From the NCBI GenBank assembly GCA_964036155.1, contig OZ038423.1, positions 48,065,249 to 48,129,248 of the forward strand: 64,000 bases of DNA, written 5' to 3'. The first letter of the stretch is position 1, and each line of letters opens with the position of its first letter. A program made the translations under genes and the position numbers. This document shows positions 21,181-34,400 of the stretch, piece by piece. The notes under the pieces were generated by a model. That model was not told the DNA's origin, ran no database searches, and saw only the letters and a list, made by a program, of their open reading frames with translations. The DNA is from Diploscapter coronatus (taxonomy: Eukaryota > Nematoda > Chromadorea > Rhabditida > Rhabditidae).

Positions 21181-23293
21181 TCATAGAACCGCGACAACAG
21201 CTTTTCGTTGATTCAACTCAGTATTTGTACATCCAATAGTTGCAGATCGTTGATTCTTGTCTGAAAAAATTAACATTAAAATATTTTAGTCTAGGGGTTA
21301 ATTTGGAAAACCATTGACGATTTAGTGACTCTAGAGTATAGTTAGGGAAAGAGTTGTTTTGCTCAGCACACTACTCTTAACTCATACATCGAATGTATCA
21401 ACATGTCGCTTGTTTTCCAGATTGATATTTAAAATACCTATTTTATAGCTTTTGAACGCGAATTTTCTGAATATTTGTAACAAGAAACTTCTATAGTTAT
21501 TATTCGTGGACAATAATACAATCGATGATATCGCACTTTGCAGCGAGAATCCAGCTAGTAGAAGATTTCCAATTTCTAAAATTGATCTTTTAGAATTATC
21601 TTATCTTTAAAAATCGTATTACCTTGCCCGAAAAAGCCGGTGAAAAATATGAATACTACTGGAAAATATATCGTGAAGAATGGAATTATTGTCTAAATTT
21701 CATACTATGGAAACTTAGTGCAAGCAATAATAACCTGAAAGCACAAAGTGATCAGCAACTTCTTATGAACTTTCTTCATAGATGACGAAAATTTCGAAAC
21801 ATTCGAATTTAAGATTCTGAAATAGTCCAGAGAAATCGATATTATGATACCGACTAATATCGTTATAATGCTTAGAGCTGAAATATGGAAAGGACCAAAT
21901 CGACGATAGTCTACGACCAATGTTCTCGCGCTGAACACTAGGCTGTATGGTGTTCCCCAGGCCTAAATGTTTGTAGGATTAAATTATGAAAGTACTGGAA
22001 AATTAGTGCCTTTATGTATCATTTTGAAAGTTTATAGTATATGTAGTACTGCGAAAATTCTTGCATTAATCTCTCTTTTCGCAATCTTATACTACTATTT
22101 TATTTTTCAATTTTATTACTAGTTTTACCTTTAAAAATCTTCATTAAAAATACACGAGCATGCAGACATCTTTTTTCTACATGGTGGAAAGACGAATATT
22201 CATTTTTCTGCGTACTAATGTAAAAATCGTTTTATCATTTCAAATAACAAATTAAGTACCTTCGCTAATTCCAGTCGCGCTTTATCTTGATCAATAGGTT
22301 TATAGTAATAAATTTGGGCAGGTATCAATTCAGCCAATATGAAGATAAAAATGTAGAAGAAATAACGACGAGTTTTCGACCAGGGCTTACGGTTGCTTCC
22401 CATTAAAATTGCTGTATATCGATGGATAAATAAAAAGACGATAGATGCAACGTTGCCTGAAAATATTATATTATGCTAATCAAAAAGCATCATGACTGAC
22501 GAAACTTAAAGGAATTTCATCAGAGACCGATAGGTTAGATATCTTTTCAACAATATTTCACTTATGACGTTATAATGGCATTTCCAGGTTTTATATAATT
22601 ATTATAAACTGACTGACGAACGACGAAAATGAATTTTCGAATTTTCAAAACTTGTAGTATTTTGGGAATTGTTCGAAAGATGTGAAATCTCGGGAAATGA
22701 ATAAAAACTTACTCCAACCTGCCGCAATTCCTACAGTTAGCAAGGGCAATGTGGACATATTGAAATAAACTGCAATTGGACTACAAGTCACTCCTGAGAG
22801 ATACGGCTGAAATTATACTTTACGAGGATGATAAAAAATGGTCTTAATGTCAAAATTACTCATTTCGATGAAAGTGCAAAAATATCAAGTATTTGAACAA
22901 AAATTCATAAATGGAATATTATTGATTTCTTATTGACAAATGGCCATTATAAAATCGTACACACGTGCGATCAATGTTGTATCGGCTAGGTTTATGATTA
23001 AACTGAGCCAGACCTTTGTACGATTTTTCAATGTACGAATTTTACTAGTTCCCTTGATGAAATTAATTTACCCAAAATATAAGCGGACCGCCAATTATAC
23101 ATGCCACATCAAAAATCGCCATGCTGAGTTGTAATTGTAATAAAGAGTTTCGATAACTTCTATCGAGTCCTTCAGAATGAAATAGGATACAATAAAGACA
23201 GACGAAAGTGAGGAATAACTCCGGTAGATAAGAAGCGAAAATAGCAATGTAAAAATTACTCGGATCATAGTCGATTACGGTTATATTTGACAT
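21181..23293 (-). CDS. Srh-like 7TM chemoreceptor (351 aa)
   Basis: Exons (minus): 23072-23293, 22713-22806, 22260-22456, 22181-22207, 21735-21962, 21623-21692, 21438-21575, 21181-21260; total 1056 nt, phases consistent, no internal stop. The N-terminal exon gives TM1-2 (FASYLPELFLTFVCLYCILF). Then come PYLSGVTCSPIAVYF and TM3 ending in FLFIHRYTAIL, a basic loop, TM4 with the PAQIYYY exit, an extracellular loop, TM5, the cytoplasmic SSSMKKVHKKLLITLCFQ that resembles the Srh tQKxLLxxLxxQ motif, TM6 with PFFTIYFPVV, and TM7 with LQSAISSIVLLSTNNNYR, the strongest family signature. The 27-nt exon at 22181-22207 is short but needed for phase. The gene sits apart from the other intact receptor and they are not close duplicates. 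Confidence 0.86.
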
Positions 23294-24444
23294 TTGGATT
23301 TAATAAGTAATACTTTCGTCAGACAAAAAAATATTATAAAGATTAGATCGCAAAGGGAAATGTTTTTGTAGGGTCGGAATAACAGTAATTCCAAGAATTT
23401 ACTATTTATTGGTTAGAAAAAAAATTCTGAAGAAGATCTATAGAGAATATATAATATATCGCGAATGGTTTCTGGCGATCGTGTCTTTAGTTCTGATGAT
23501 TTAGAAATTTTGAGCCGACTTCTAATACCTCGAAAATTATGAAGCTCATAAAATTGATTTCAAAAAGTGTAAAGCAAGTTTCTGACTTACCTCACTGACA
23601 TTATAATAGCCCAGGTGTAAAATGAAATATCACTTTCGTGTCTGCATTTTTATATTAAAAATTATATTTTATCTTGAAAAAACACTAGTTAATTTAGAAC
23701 TTTTGAAAATCAACCATTTTCTATCTAAAAATAAATTAAAGTGATTCAAAAATGCCTAAACAAAAATTAATACACAAAAGATTCGATGAATGAAGTATAT
23801 TTTTTAGGGTAAACGTAGTTCAACGGCTGTTAATTTTGGTCATGAAATTGTAAGTTAAAAATTATGATCCTCATTTTTAAAAATTATAATAGTTTTCATT
23901 TTAAATACAACAAATTAGACAGTTTGCTGATGGTGCGGTAAAATCACGCACCGCATCGTACTGCACCACCAACATCCTTGGAGTTGAGCATGCATAAATG
24001 AAAATTCATAACTTACAAACTAATATTCCATTTTGGAGCATGAAGTTTTTAAATAATGCAAAACTGATAACATTTCTATAATTATTTTGTTGAAATTATA
24101 AAAATTTACAAATGATAAAATACCATGTTAATCAGAACTAGGGAGCACTTTCGTCAGACGAAAAGATCTATGGGGGTAGGTCGCAAGGGGTTTCTGGCGA
24201 TCGTCCTCCCTAGATCTGAAAAAGATGAATTCTCTAGTGCCTGTAATCGTGACAGACAATACATGTACATTTCAGATATTATTTAGTAAACTAGAAGACC
24301 TAGGCTACTTTCCAGCATAAATAACTCATGGAACCTGGCATTTAAAAAAAATAAAAAATGAAACGAAAAGCCGATATGATATTTTTCATCTTTTACTATT
24401 TTCATCACAACTTCCTTATTAGGTGTCATTCCGACGAGATCTTT

Positions 24445-24600
24445 TCAGAATCGTATTCAGCTGGTCTTTGCGAGCATTTTGATACCAAACTTGAATTTTT
24501 CTCATGCCGAATAACGAAAATAGAATTTTTCGAAATGACTGGATGCGGACCTTCCGGAACATGCGGAACAAGTGGTCGGATCGGGTTTTAACCGTCATAT
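24445..24600 (-). pseudogene. Homeodomain-like fragment
   Basis: The minus-strand frame reads KTRSDHLFRMFRKV...RKIQVWYQNARKDQL. The QVWYQNAR stretch matches the recognition helix of homeodomains (QVWFQNxRAK; the NAR form is typical of LIM-class), and the preceding residues are spaced roughly as helix 1-helix 2, but several core residues are missing and the region between is short. I see no flanking exons that rebuild a full domain. A relic is likely; chance resemblance is possible. Confidence 0.35.
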
Positions 24601-24723
24601 TCGTCATCAGCGTAGTCGAAAACCCCTAGGAACAGAAAATCAGCTCGAATATTGAGGGTCAACTTCTTGGGTACCACCACCCTTTATAAAAAAAAAAAAA
24701 CTCGATTTTTATAAATAACGTCT

Positions 24724-25287
24724 CATATGTTGAATTTAATAAACAGAAATAACTATAATAATTTAAAAGAAGATTTTCAGATACAAAATGTCTTACTTAC
24801 TGAGTGGATAATGTATAAAGTAAGTGAAAAATGCACCATAATGTGTAGTGGATTCGGTAAAACCTAGGAAAATTCTACCTGTATAAAATTCATACATAAG
24901 GTATTTAGTTTCTAATATTTTGCAAAATTCATCAACTTAAAAACTGATATTATTATATATTATGTATCACTAATGTGCGAAAATTTTGTAATTATTTAAG
25001 TGAAAAATTCTGATATACTCTTGCAGAGTTCCACGCTAGCTTCGTAATATTCATCCACCTCGGAATCGATAGATCTGTTTAGGCAAATATACATGTTTAA
25101 ACTGAATTATATAAAATCAAAGAAAGTTTAACGATTTTAGTTCGAACTCGTTGTTTTGATAGTAGAATCAGTTTTTAATAAGAAGTTTCTAATAGCGAAG
25201 TTTTATTGCGAAATTAAACAGCAAAAATATTCGGCTACCAAGTAAACTATTAAGAAAGATTTTTGAACATTTCATTTTTGACAGGTG
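24724..25287. repeat. Duplicated block A, copy 2 (truncated receptor fragment)
   Basis: Aligns with 15608-16177. On the minus strand the first receptor exon is still recognisable (TTHYGAFFTYFIHYPL, with donor GTAAGTAAG), but homology stops at 24724, just where the second exon would follow. So this is a truncated receptor duplicate. Confidence 0.8.
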
Positions 25288-25616
25288 TTATTTTTCAATT
25301 TACAATTATGAGCAACGTACGAAATATAAAGTATTCATATAAATAATATGTCTGAATTTATCATCATATTATTGCACATTAGAATAAAATGTCATGTTAA
25401 AAAATTTGTAATATCGTAACTCAAAGTTAAAGGATATAGGAAAAGATAAGGAGAAATATTTTTCAAACACAATACCGTAGATTACGCTATGATGTTACGA
25501 TTTTCCATGCTGTCATCAGATTCGGGACTGGACGAAAGTTTCGGCTTCGGATTTTTAAAGTTTTGGCTTTCGTCCGGCTTTCACCAGACTATTTGCGCAA
25601 ATTTATTTAACAGGTG

Positions 25617-25790
25617 ATTATTTTCAATTAACTTTTGGTTGTACATTCATTCAATTTTAATTGTTTATTTGAGAGAAAAACTCAAAGATCGAGCACATAT
25701 TATGAAGGAAATCAGAGTTGCAAATTTGAGACCCGATCGAGCATTGAAACACCCGACATGATATAAGAGAGGCACAAAACGATGAAATAG
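25617..25790. repeat. Duplicated block A, continuation of copy 2
   Basis: Aligns with 16620-16790: shared GGTTGTACA, GTTTATTTGAGAGA, CGAGCACAT and ACCCGACATGATATAAGAGA. It ends exactly where the MITE at 25792 begins. Confidence 0.75.
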
Positions 25791-25791
25791 C

Positions 25792-25917
25792 GGGACGCCC
25801 TCTGTTCGGAACTATCCTATTCGAAACAGCCCAATTCGGAACTTTTTGTGAATAGGCTGCCTTGATGGGACTAACAAAATAGTTCCGAATAGGACAGTTC
25901 CTAATAGAGGGTGTCCC
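25792..25917. mobile_element. MITE with about 36-bp terminal inverted repeats
   Basis: The left end, GGGACGCCCTCTGTTCGGAA, is matched by the complement of the right end, GGGACACCCTCTATTAGGAA, and pairing continues through AACTATCCTATTCG. It is 126 bp with no coding capacity. The internal motif TTCGGAACT occurs several times. Confidence 0.8.
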
Positions 25918-25930
25918 TCAACGATATGTC

Positions 25931-26233
25931 GATGTTCAATACTAAGCGCAAATGCCGATTTGGTAGTCGAAAATCGAAAGTGATTATATGAAAGTGTTAC
26001 CGTAGTTCAAAAGTTTAGTTTTTAACAGTCATACTGAATAACAAAATTTCTTTCATACGAAGAAAAAACAATAAATTTGAATAAAGTAGGGTTAGTTTTT
26101 TCTGAATAAGTTTTCACCACAGATCATGGATTCAAACTCGCTGTTTTTGCATTCTAAGCTATCAATCATTGACCATATATAAGTCAAAATAAGAGAAAAT
26201 ATCGTAAAATTTTATTCAACAAAGAAATAAATA
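25931..26233 (+). repeat. Dispersed repeat, copy 2
   Basis: Second copy of 2720-3030 in the same orientation. It begins directly after the MITE at 25792-25917. Differences are scattered substitutions and short deletions. Function unknown. Confidence 0.8.
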
Positions 26234-26647
26234 TTTTCTAATTTCCTAAATTCTATCTATCTAAACAGCATAACTTTGAGAAAAAATCGTGAAGATTAAA
26301 AATTCGGCATTCAATGAAAGAATAACCCTTGTAGTTATATCATCTTGTTCAAAAGTTTTATATTTTATATCACTGAATTAGGACAATTATTCAGTAAAAA
26401 ATCAACTGTTTTTGGAATATCTCAATTCGTCGATTTTTGCAACGAGAAAAATTCAAATATCTTTCTTCTTGGAAAGTTCATTCTTTTTCTTCTAAATCAG
26501 GACTGCTTTGATTCGAAATCTCTCAACTTTTCTAAGAAAATCATTATAGTCTGAAATTCTTAGAATGTTGACTAAATATTTTCTTCAGCAGCTTCATTTT
26601 TTTCTAAAAATATTCTGAATTTTCCAAAAATGTCGTATTTTTCGAAT

Positions 26648-29600
26648 TCAAGTGAGAGTTTCGACGACTTCTTTGGCGATGTCTTCAGCCTCGTTTGTCT
26701 TGGTGAACTTGATGGCGTATCTCTCCAATTGAGCTTCATCTGGCTCTGCGGGCGCGTCGCACATCAAATCTCTACCTTCTTTCGATTTTGGAAATGCAAT
26801 CACCTGAATTTTTATCATCATTATAAAATATTACATAATAGCATGGAGTAATTTTAGCAGTGGCATGATATTTTGGGAAATAAACCGTTTGAATATTGAA
26901 ATTTTGATGAATCTCAAATTTTTAAAGCTTATGGAATAAGTAAATTGGATTAAAGAATTTAGAAAAGTTGGAATCTTCATTTTTATTCATATCTGATATG
27001 GAATAACTTAAACTTATATTAAATTTCTTTTCTAAAATTCTCCTTATCTTGCCGAGTGATCAATGAAGATAATATCAAGTACGATGTGATATTTGTTGAG
27101 GCTATAAAAAATTTGCCAAATCAGCTGACTTCTCTAACAGGCACGAGTGGATTGCCGTGTCCCACGAGCATCGAGATGAATCGGTCGAGGCCGAGTGCGA
27201 AGCCGCCGTGCGGAGGCGCGCCCGATTCTAGGGCTTGTAGGAGATGCTCCTGGACAAAAACATTGATCAAGTTCCGGTAAACAATTGTAAATACAGCATG
27301 TCTGACTGGGTGAATAGTTTTACGATAAAAAATATTGAAAAACGAGCATTTGGATTTTTTTTGCAATTTTACGACCATAACAAATAGTATGTAGGATTAG
27401 AAAAGAATAGGAAAAGATAAGGAAATGTTCTCTCGCTCTGCACAATATTTACTTAGTCGCGAAAAATCTAAATTGTCAAAAATTGTGTATGCACTTTAGT
27501 TGGATTCTTTTCTGAAAAATAGCCTATGAATTATTTACCAATTGTTCCGTGGGCTCCCTGAGGATGTCGAGTACGCGTCGTTGCAAATCCGAATTGTGAA
27601 TTCGAATCGACCCGCCACCGAGTTCCACACCGTTCATCACCAGGTCATAATGTTGACCTGAAAAGTTGATCTTCTTGAAAAGCCCAGAAATTTTCTTGCT
27701 AATAAATTGAAAATTTTGTAGGAAAAGTTGGAAAACTGACCGGTTATCGAATTCCAGACTGATATATCCGAAGAGTTCAAGTGGCTGAGATGTTCGTTGA
27801 CAGGAGCTGTGAAGGGGTGGTGAGTGCTCGCTAATTTCCCATCTTCTTTCGTGAATAGAGGGAAATCAACAATCCAATGCGCGGTGACCTAAAAAAGTTA
27901 ATTTTTTTTTTTGTAAATCATAACTTCAAATAACATTTTTGCAATTCAAAATGTAAGAGCATCTGTGATTTCTTTTCAAACATCACACAGTTAAGAAATA
28001 TCTTTTCTTCTCAAATAATGTAAAAAATAAATAAAAAAAAATGATTTTTCAGAAAGATAGAAGAATCACCTCTCTCTTCATCCTTATGCCTTTCGCCTCT
28101 GCGACGTAGTTTCTCAGCTGTCCGAGTGTCCAGGTAACGTTTTCTTCGTTTCCCCAGCTGCAAAATTTGGATTATTGCCGAAAATCAAAGTCCCAACATC
28201 ATACCTCACGGTTACTTTCTAAAGTTCATCAGAGACATCATGATTTTCATTATAATTGATTCGAAGGCATTATTCTATATCAAGTAGGATAATCAATTCG
28301 ATATCAACATGGATCAGCTTATTGAATAGATGATAATTTTCAGATATATTCAATTTTTTCCGTTGATGAACTTGAGAAATGTTTAAATTTCGAGGATTTC
28401 GTCATACCTCAATATTATTGCGTCCTCGGCCGCGACCTCGAATAAGCTCTTGACGTTCGCCGCGTCCACGCCTTTCATCCAGTTTTTCTTCGTTCCGGCA
28501 TAGACAGTGAAGGGCTGAAATCAACAGTGCATCAATTCGGAGTTGATTTCGAAGATGGACAATTAAAACCAGGGAGAATGCAACATTGGCGCTTCTTTAG
28601 AACTACAGAAAACGTTGGACTTACCGCCACGAGACTATGGTTTTCGGTGAGTCGTTTCCACTCCTTGATGTTCGGTCCGTTCACGCTGTCCGCTGCGCCG
28701 CGACAAACCATTAATTTGACGGTGAAATTCGACGAGTTTCCGGCTGCTGGATCTAAGGCTCGGAGAGGCTCTGGAAAAATGTTGAATTGTGCAAAATTGA
28801 GTAAGATAAGGTAATAGTTGAAAAGATCTTCTTGAAGATTTGGTGTAAAAACTTATGTTCATCAATCAATCTGATATGTATTCGGAAATCAAGATGAAGC
28901 GATATAAGCCTTATCTATCATCGATCAAATTTGGGCATTTTAAAGTTTCTCGCAAATATTTCATCATTTGTTATGTTAATGGGATGAAAAAAATAACTTC
29001 TATTGTTTCCTTACCAGCTAACAATTCGCAGTCCTGAATGTGCCAGTCGAAGCGCATGTCAGGCTTGTCACTCCCATACTTTGACATCGCTTCTTTGAAG
29101 CTCAGTTTTGGAAAGGGGATTTGCGGGCGAAGGTTCATCTGGATTTTTTTTTCTAATTCTATTTTTTTAAATTTTCTTACCAACTCCTCAGGCCAACTGT
29201 GGTAGATAAGTTCCTCGACCAATTTCATTACTCCTTCCTGGGTGGTGAACGAGAGCTCGAGGTCGACCTGGACGAGAATTATAAGGTATTGAATAATAAT
29301 TTTTTTTTAATTGTTGAAAATATATGGTTTTTTATACTTATCTCAGAAAATTCTTAAGTTAAAGTTCGATTTTTAAGCTTCATCAAATTTGAGAGTTTCA
29401 ACGTGTTTAATTTAGCTAGCATCTACCTGGGTAAATTCCAGTTGTCTGTCGCCTTTGCTCAACTCGTCGCGGTAGCATCGAGCAATTTGGAAATACCGAT
29501 CGATCCCGCCGACCATCAGCAGCTGCTTGAATTGTTGGGGGCTCTGCGGCAGGGAGTAGCATAAACCTTGGTTGGGGGGAGGGGCGGGAACGAGAAATTC

Positions 29601-30759
29601 TGCTGCGCCACCCGGCGTGCGACGAAACAGGGTTGGGGTTTCGACCTGAAAATCGTAGCAAAATTCAGTCTTTTTGGAAAAAATGGATTCTAATTAAACA
29701 AACTAAAATTAAAGCTTACATCGACAAATTTCCTTTGTTCTACGAGAAACTTGCGCATCGAGTGAACGACTTGAGACCGAAGTCGGAGGGCTCTAAATTA
29801 AGAAAAAAAAATCTTATTTTTCAGCATGATATTCTTTAAAAAAAACAAACAATATTCAGCTTTATTTTATTTGCGAGAAAAAAGAATCTCTTACCTTTGC
29901 ATGTAATCACTTCTGAGATCGACGTATCGATGCTTCATTCGGGTCTGATTCGAGGCGTTCAGGTTCGGTCGCATTGGCAGTTTGATAGCCTTGTTCAGAA
30001 TTCGGAGCTTGTCGATTTCGATCTGAAACTTATCAAGTCTATTTTTTGCTAGATTTGAAAAATGCATATTTCTGACAGAAATATGTTAGGAAAAGCTTCA
30101 TAGAAAGACAAAAATATCGCAGAAAATTGTCAAATAGAAAAAATGAAATAAAAATTCTTTAAAAATCGAAGAGAAACCTCAATTTCTCCAGTCTCCATTT
30201 GCGAGTTGGCGTCTTTGCCCCTATCCATCACTTGGCCTTCAACCTCGAGAACGGTTTCATAGGGCAGGTCTTTGATGGAAGACTCGCCAAATTTGAAATC
30301 GTCCGGTACTCGGGCCTGCAAACCTTTTAATTTTGTTGTAGCGTTGAAGTAAATATACAAATTGTCTTTCAAGCAATGGGTTTAAAGTTAGCTTTATTTG
30401 AAAATTGATTTTATTCGTACCTGAACAATCCCGTAAGCATCTCTTAAAACGATAAATCTATCCATTCTGCGTCTCGCCAACCAACCGACAACTTTGACGC
30501 GTTCACCTGGAAACTAATTTCTGAATATAACGTGGACTTGCCGTATGGCACGATAATAGAAAGCAGTAAAATTTTTTAAAATAAATTGTAGAAAAACGAA
30601 AAAATTAATCATTTTTAGTTCGAGCCGAGTTTTTCTTCTTGTTAACTGACCGACATTTTTCTTGCGCAACTCGCCGCAAGTGTGCGTCCGCGTCGTGTAG
30701 GTCGATACTCCGTTGGAAAATCGTCGATTCAGCTCGAACGAGCAGAAAATTCGGCGCAT
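26648..30759 (-). CDS. dars-2: Aspartyl-tRNA synthetase, mitochondrial
   Basis: Charges mitochondrial tRNA-Asp with aspartate. The N-terminus [16 protein letters not shown] is basic and amphipathic, like a mitochondrial targeting peptide. The OB-fold anticodon-binding domain follows ([24 protein letters not shown]). Class II motif 2 region: [48 protein letters not shown] and QLEFTQ. The bacterial-type insert has [14 protein letters not shown]. Then [33 protein letters not shown], motif 3 [14 protein letters not shown] and the final [15 protein letters not shown]. Length is about 590 residues over roughly 15 exons, all in phase. The ATG at 30759 follows TTTTTTCAG by 3 nt, a trans-splice-like acceptor, which fits a downstream operon position. 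The bacterial-type insert excludes the cytosolic enzyme. Confidence 0.96.
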
Positions 30760-31463
30760 CTACTGAAAAAATCAATAAAAAGTCGACCAAGTACGTTGTA
30801 AAACCATAACTCAAATATAATTTAGCACGTTTTCTCACTAAAAATAATATCAATGATACAATTACGGTGCAAAACCGTGACATAATTATTGATAGAATAT
30901 GTAAAAAATTTCGCTTTATTGAATTCTCGGAGAAACGACCCGCAATAAAGATAATGTAATTTTTACAAACGAAAAACCTATATCACAACAATGTTAACCC
31001 AATTAAAACCCCTGAGAATAAAACATCTAACTTAAAAGAAAAATACGATAAAGCTATCACCGTTTTTAGCATTGCTTCGGCAAATTAACTAAGAAAATGA
31101 CCGATTCTGGGATTTAAAAAATAAATTTTCAGGGCAAGTCCTAACTCTAACGACTAAAATCGAGATTTATCAAAGATAAAAAAACGTTTAAACTGAAGTA
31201 ACAATACAAAAAGATATCTTTCTTCCTAAAATTCGAATATTTTTTTCTTTTAGAAATGAAAATATTGCTTCAGGTTGTACGAATTTGTAAAAGTTCCTTG
31301 AGTTTTCAATATTAAAAAGTAAAGAGCTTTATGAAAGGCAATTACTATATTACACGATGACGTGGCCTATATTTTCTCAAATATTCCTTCGTTCACTTGC
31401 CTATCTCTTACCCTTCCACATCTCACTTCATCGTGTCATTTAGAAATTAGCTTGAAAGTAAAT
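30760..31463. other. Gap between EDEM2-like gene and dars-2
   Basis: About 700 bp, AT-rich, with no recognisable gene. It should hold the 3' end of the EDEM2-like transcript. The gap is long for a nematode operon, so dars-2 might also have its own promoter here. Confidence 0.45.
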
Positions 31464-34400
31464 TTACCTCCCCTTAATTTCGGTGGTGGCATTAATGATG
31501 GGATAGAACAGGCCATAGTTGGTTCTCCTGTGATTCACCAATCTGTCGCCCAGGAATTTCGTATCGAAGGGTCTGGGCGGTGCGAGCAGAAGCCGGAATG
31601 CCAGATGGGAGACGTCGGAAAATTCGAACGAACCTAAAAAACATTTATTTCTGATTTAAAGAATTCTGTATTGCATATTTTTAAAATCTTTTTGGCATTA
31701 TTCTACGACATTTCTACTTTGTTTAATTTCTGTACTGTAAACTTGGTTAGTTTGACACTAAGTTTGTTTTCCTATTTATAGATTTCATTTTAGAATTACC
31801 TGGAGAAAATGTGGGTAGAAAATGGCAGGCTTCTTCATGAATGGCATCGTCCTCAGCTAACTGGGATATGTCGATTTCTGAAATTAAAAACTACGACTTC
31901 GGCTAGATTATATATTTAGTCGTTTTCCGATTTGACTTTGCCAATTCGGCCCAAATTATCGTAAAGATCAATATGATTTGTAGATGAATTTTTGAAACCC
32001 ATTCAATTTTTTATATCAAAATATCGTTATTTGTACATTTTTCGAAAAAAAAATTATAGATAGCACTTTTTTTACATTAAAATTTTACCTGGCTTGATAT
32101 TGAGGTAGTGGTCTTCGATTCTGGGCTCATCTTCTAGGAAACAGGCTGGGGAGCGGACGAAGGAAGTCTAAAAAAATGGAATAATTTCTAAAAAAAAAAT
32201 ATGCTCTCTACCTGTCTCTTGGGATAAAAGTAATTTTGATGGAGGTAATGCTGCATTGTTCGGTATGCAACGCTAAATCCAACCTGATCCAGGAGATGAC
32301 AGCAATTCTGAAAACTATGTTTACCTAATTTCTTCAAAAAGTTAAAAATTCGCTATGTTTCAGAAAAATATCATAATCATCATAACCGGATAATTGATTT
32401 TTACCGTGTTTCAGGTTAATTATGAGTATCGAATATCGATAGTTTAGGAAAATTACAATCGAGTAAAGTATTTTTTAATATGATTTCGTGTTCGTAAAGA
32501 AGATAATAATCACCCAAATTGTCGCTAATTACTTAATTGTCCAATAAGCCTACCTTGCACCTCGCATAGACCACAGAAATTGCTTCAACAACGCTTCTCT
32601 TCACAACCACACTCGCTAGCAGTTCTTCATTCATTTGAGCCAGCTTTTCGTAGATTGAAGGCTGAAATATAAATGTTATTTTTATCTTAGGTGCAAATCT
32701 AAATACTCAATGCAAATGAAATAAAGACAGCCTTTTTATGTTCTTCAAAACAGCTACTTTTCCTTTAATTTTGAGTTAGAATGCAAAATTAGAGTAATTT
32801 CGAAAAAAATACCGTAATCTCCTGAACGATGCTTCCAACGATTTGCTGAACCTGCTCGAAGATTTTCGACGGTTTGCCCTGATTCTGGTGGTCTTTGTCG
32901 ATTTTCGCGGCTTGTTGGAATAGTTTTTCGAACTGAAAGAAAGGTTTTTTCAGAAAATTTCATCACAAAAAGCTGCCCCTTTATTTTCTAAAAATATTAC
33001 CGGTTCCAATTTCTTTGCTTCATCCACTTTCCTCTCAATTTCGACTTGGACTTTTTTGATTTTCCGCTCCTTTGAAGGGTTCAATTTCTTAGGTCTTTTC
33101 CTGCCTCGTTTTCCTGATTTCGGACCGTTTTTCTTCATGAATTCCACTATTTTCAGCTCTTTCTGGCGTTTCAACTCATCGGCTGAAAAAATATACAAAT
33201 TTCAAAGAAAAGATTATTGTTCAACAGGGAAAGTGGAACATTATGATGAACAACAATTTCCCGTCATAGAACTTGAAACTTATATTCTCTCAAAAATACA
33301 AATTTTCCCACCTTGTTTCTTGAACTCGGGATCGATTTCAAACTCGATGTCCTCTCGACCGAAATCATGTTTTTCGATGAATTTTTTCTCGTCCTCTTTC
33401 AGCTGTCCTTGCAGCTTTTCGTCCTAAAATTACCTACAAGTAGCTTGACAACTTCACTAAATCCTTAGCCCAATAGTTTGATCAACGAATTTGAAAGCAC
33501 TTAAAAATTTCAAGATTGTTTAAGAAGTTAGTTTGGAACAAAATTTAAAAATAAGTAACGTCATTTAATTTTATATTTTTACAGGATTTTCTAAAAAAAA
33601 AAACTCACCACTTGTAATTTATAGCTTTTCATTTTCGGTCCGAAAATATCGCTGATATCCAAATTATCCTCCCATTTTTTGAGCAAATCATGTTCTTTTT
33701 TGGCCGTCGAGCAACATCGAATAATGCCCGGATCGACGGGATGGGCCTCAGTGTTGAAAATGTAACCACCGCCTGGGAAATTGACATTTTTTTAATTTCA
33801 TATTCTGAAAAATCAGGAAAAATGTCAAAAATATCATTTTCTAGGGAAAGTTTTTTTTTAAACTACTAGCATGGAAAAGAAAATCAAACTATAGGGTAAC
33901 ATTTAAATAATGGTAAAATTTGAAACATATTTCCAATAATAAAAAAACTAGCAAAAAAAATTCCATGAAAATATCAGGAAATCTCACTTTCATAAACGCA
34001 CTCCCCATGCTTGGTCTCTATCGTTTTGTACTGGCTGCCGTCATTGTGGATAAAATTTTCAGGATCGAAAAGCAAGTACAAGTACTTGGTTGTTTCCGCC
34101 AGAAAGAACGATTCCATTCTGGAAACAAGATATCTTCTTTTTTCGAATTTTAGAGAAATTTTACTTGGAGTAAAGTAATACTTAAAGAAGTTCCATTATG
34201 AAAAGTTAATTTTACAAATTTAAAAGAAAATTTTGATATTTTACTTATACTTTATACTTTATTATTCTAAAATTTTAGGGATAGAATAAAATTTAGTTTA
34301 AACAATTATTTCTAAAAAATTTCAACCTATCCTCCTGCGAATGGTCATTGACGTTGTTGACAGTCGCGTAACCACATGGTGTTCTGGCTGAGTGCTCTAT

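Larger units (their letters stand above)
23294..26647. other. Repeat-rich spacer left of the housekeeping block
   Basis: A patchwork: a hairpin-like sequence at about 24150-24225 with a related, disrupted relative at about 23312-23515 (both start TTTCGTCAGAC and share GGTTTCTGGCGATCGT); a homeodomain-like open frame; duplicated block A copy 2 (24724-25287) and its continuation (25617-25790); a MITE (25792-25917); and dispersed repeat copy 2 (25931-26233). The last 400 bp up to dars-2 show nothing conserved. Confidence 0.5.
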
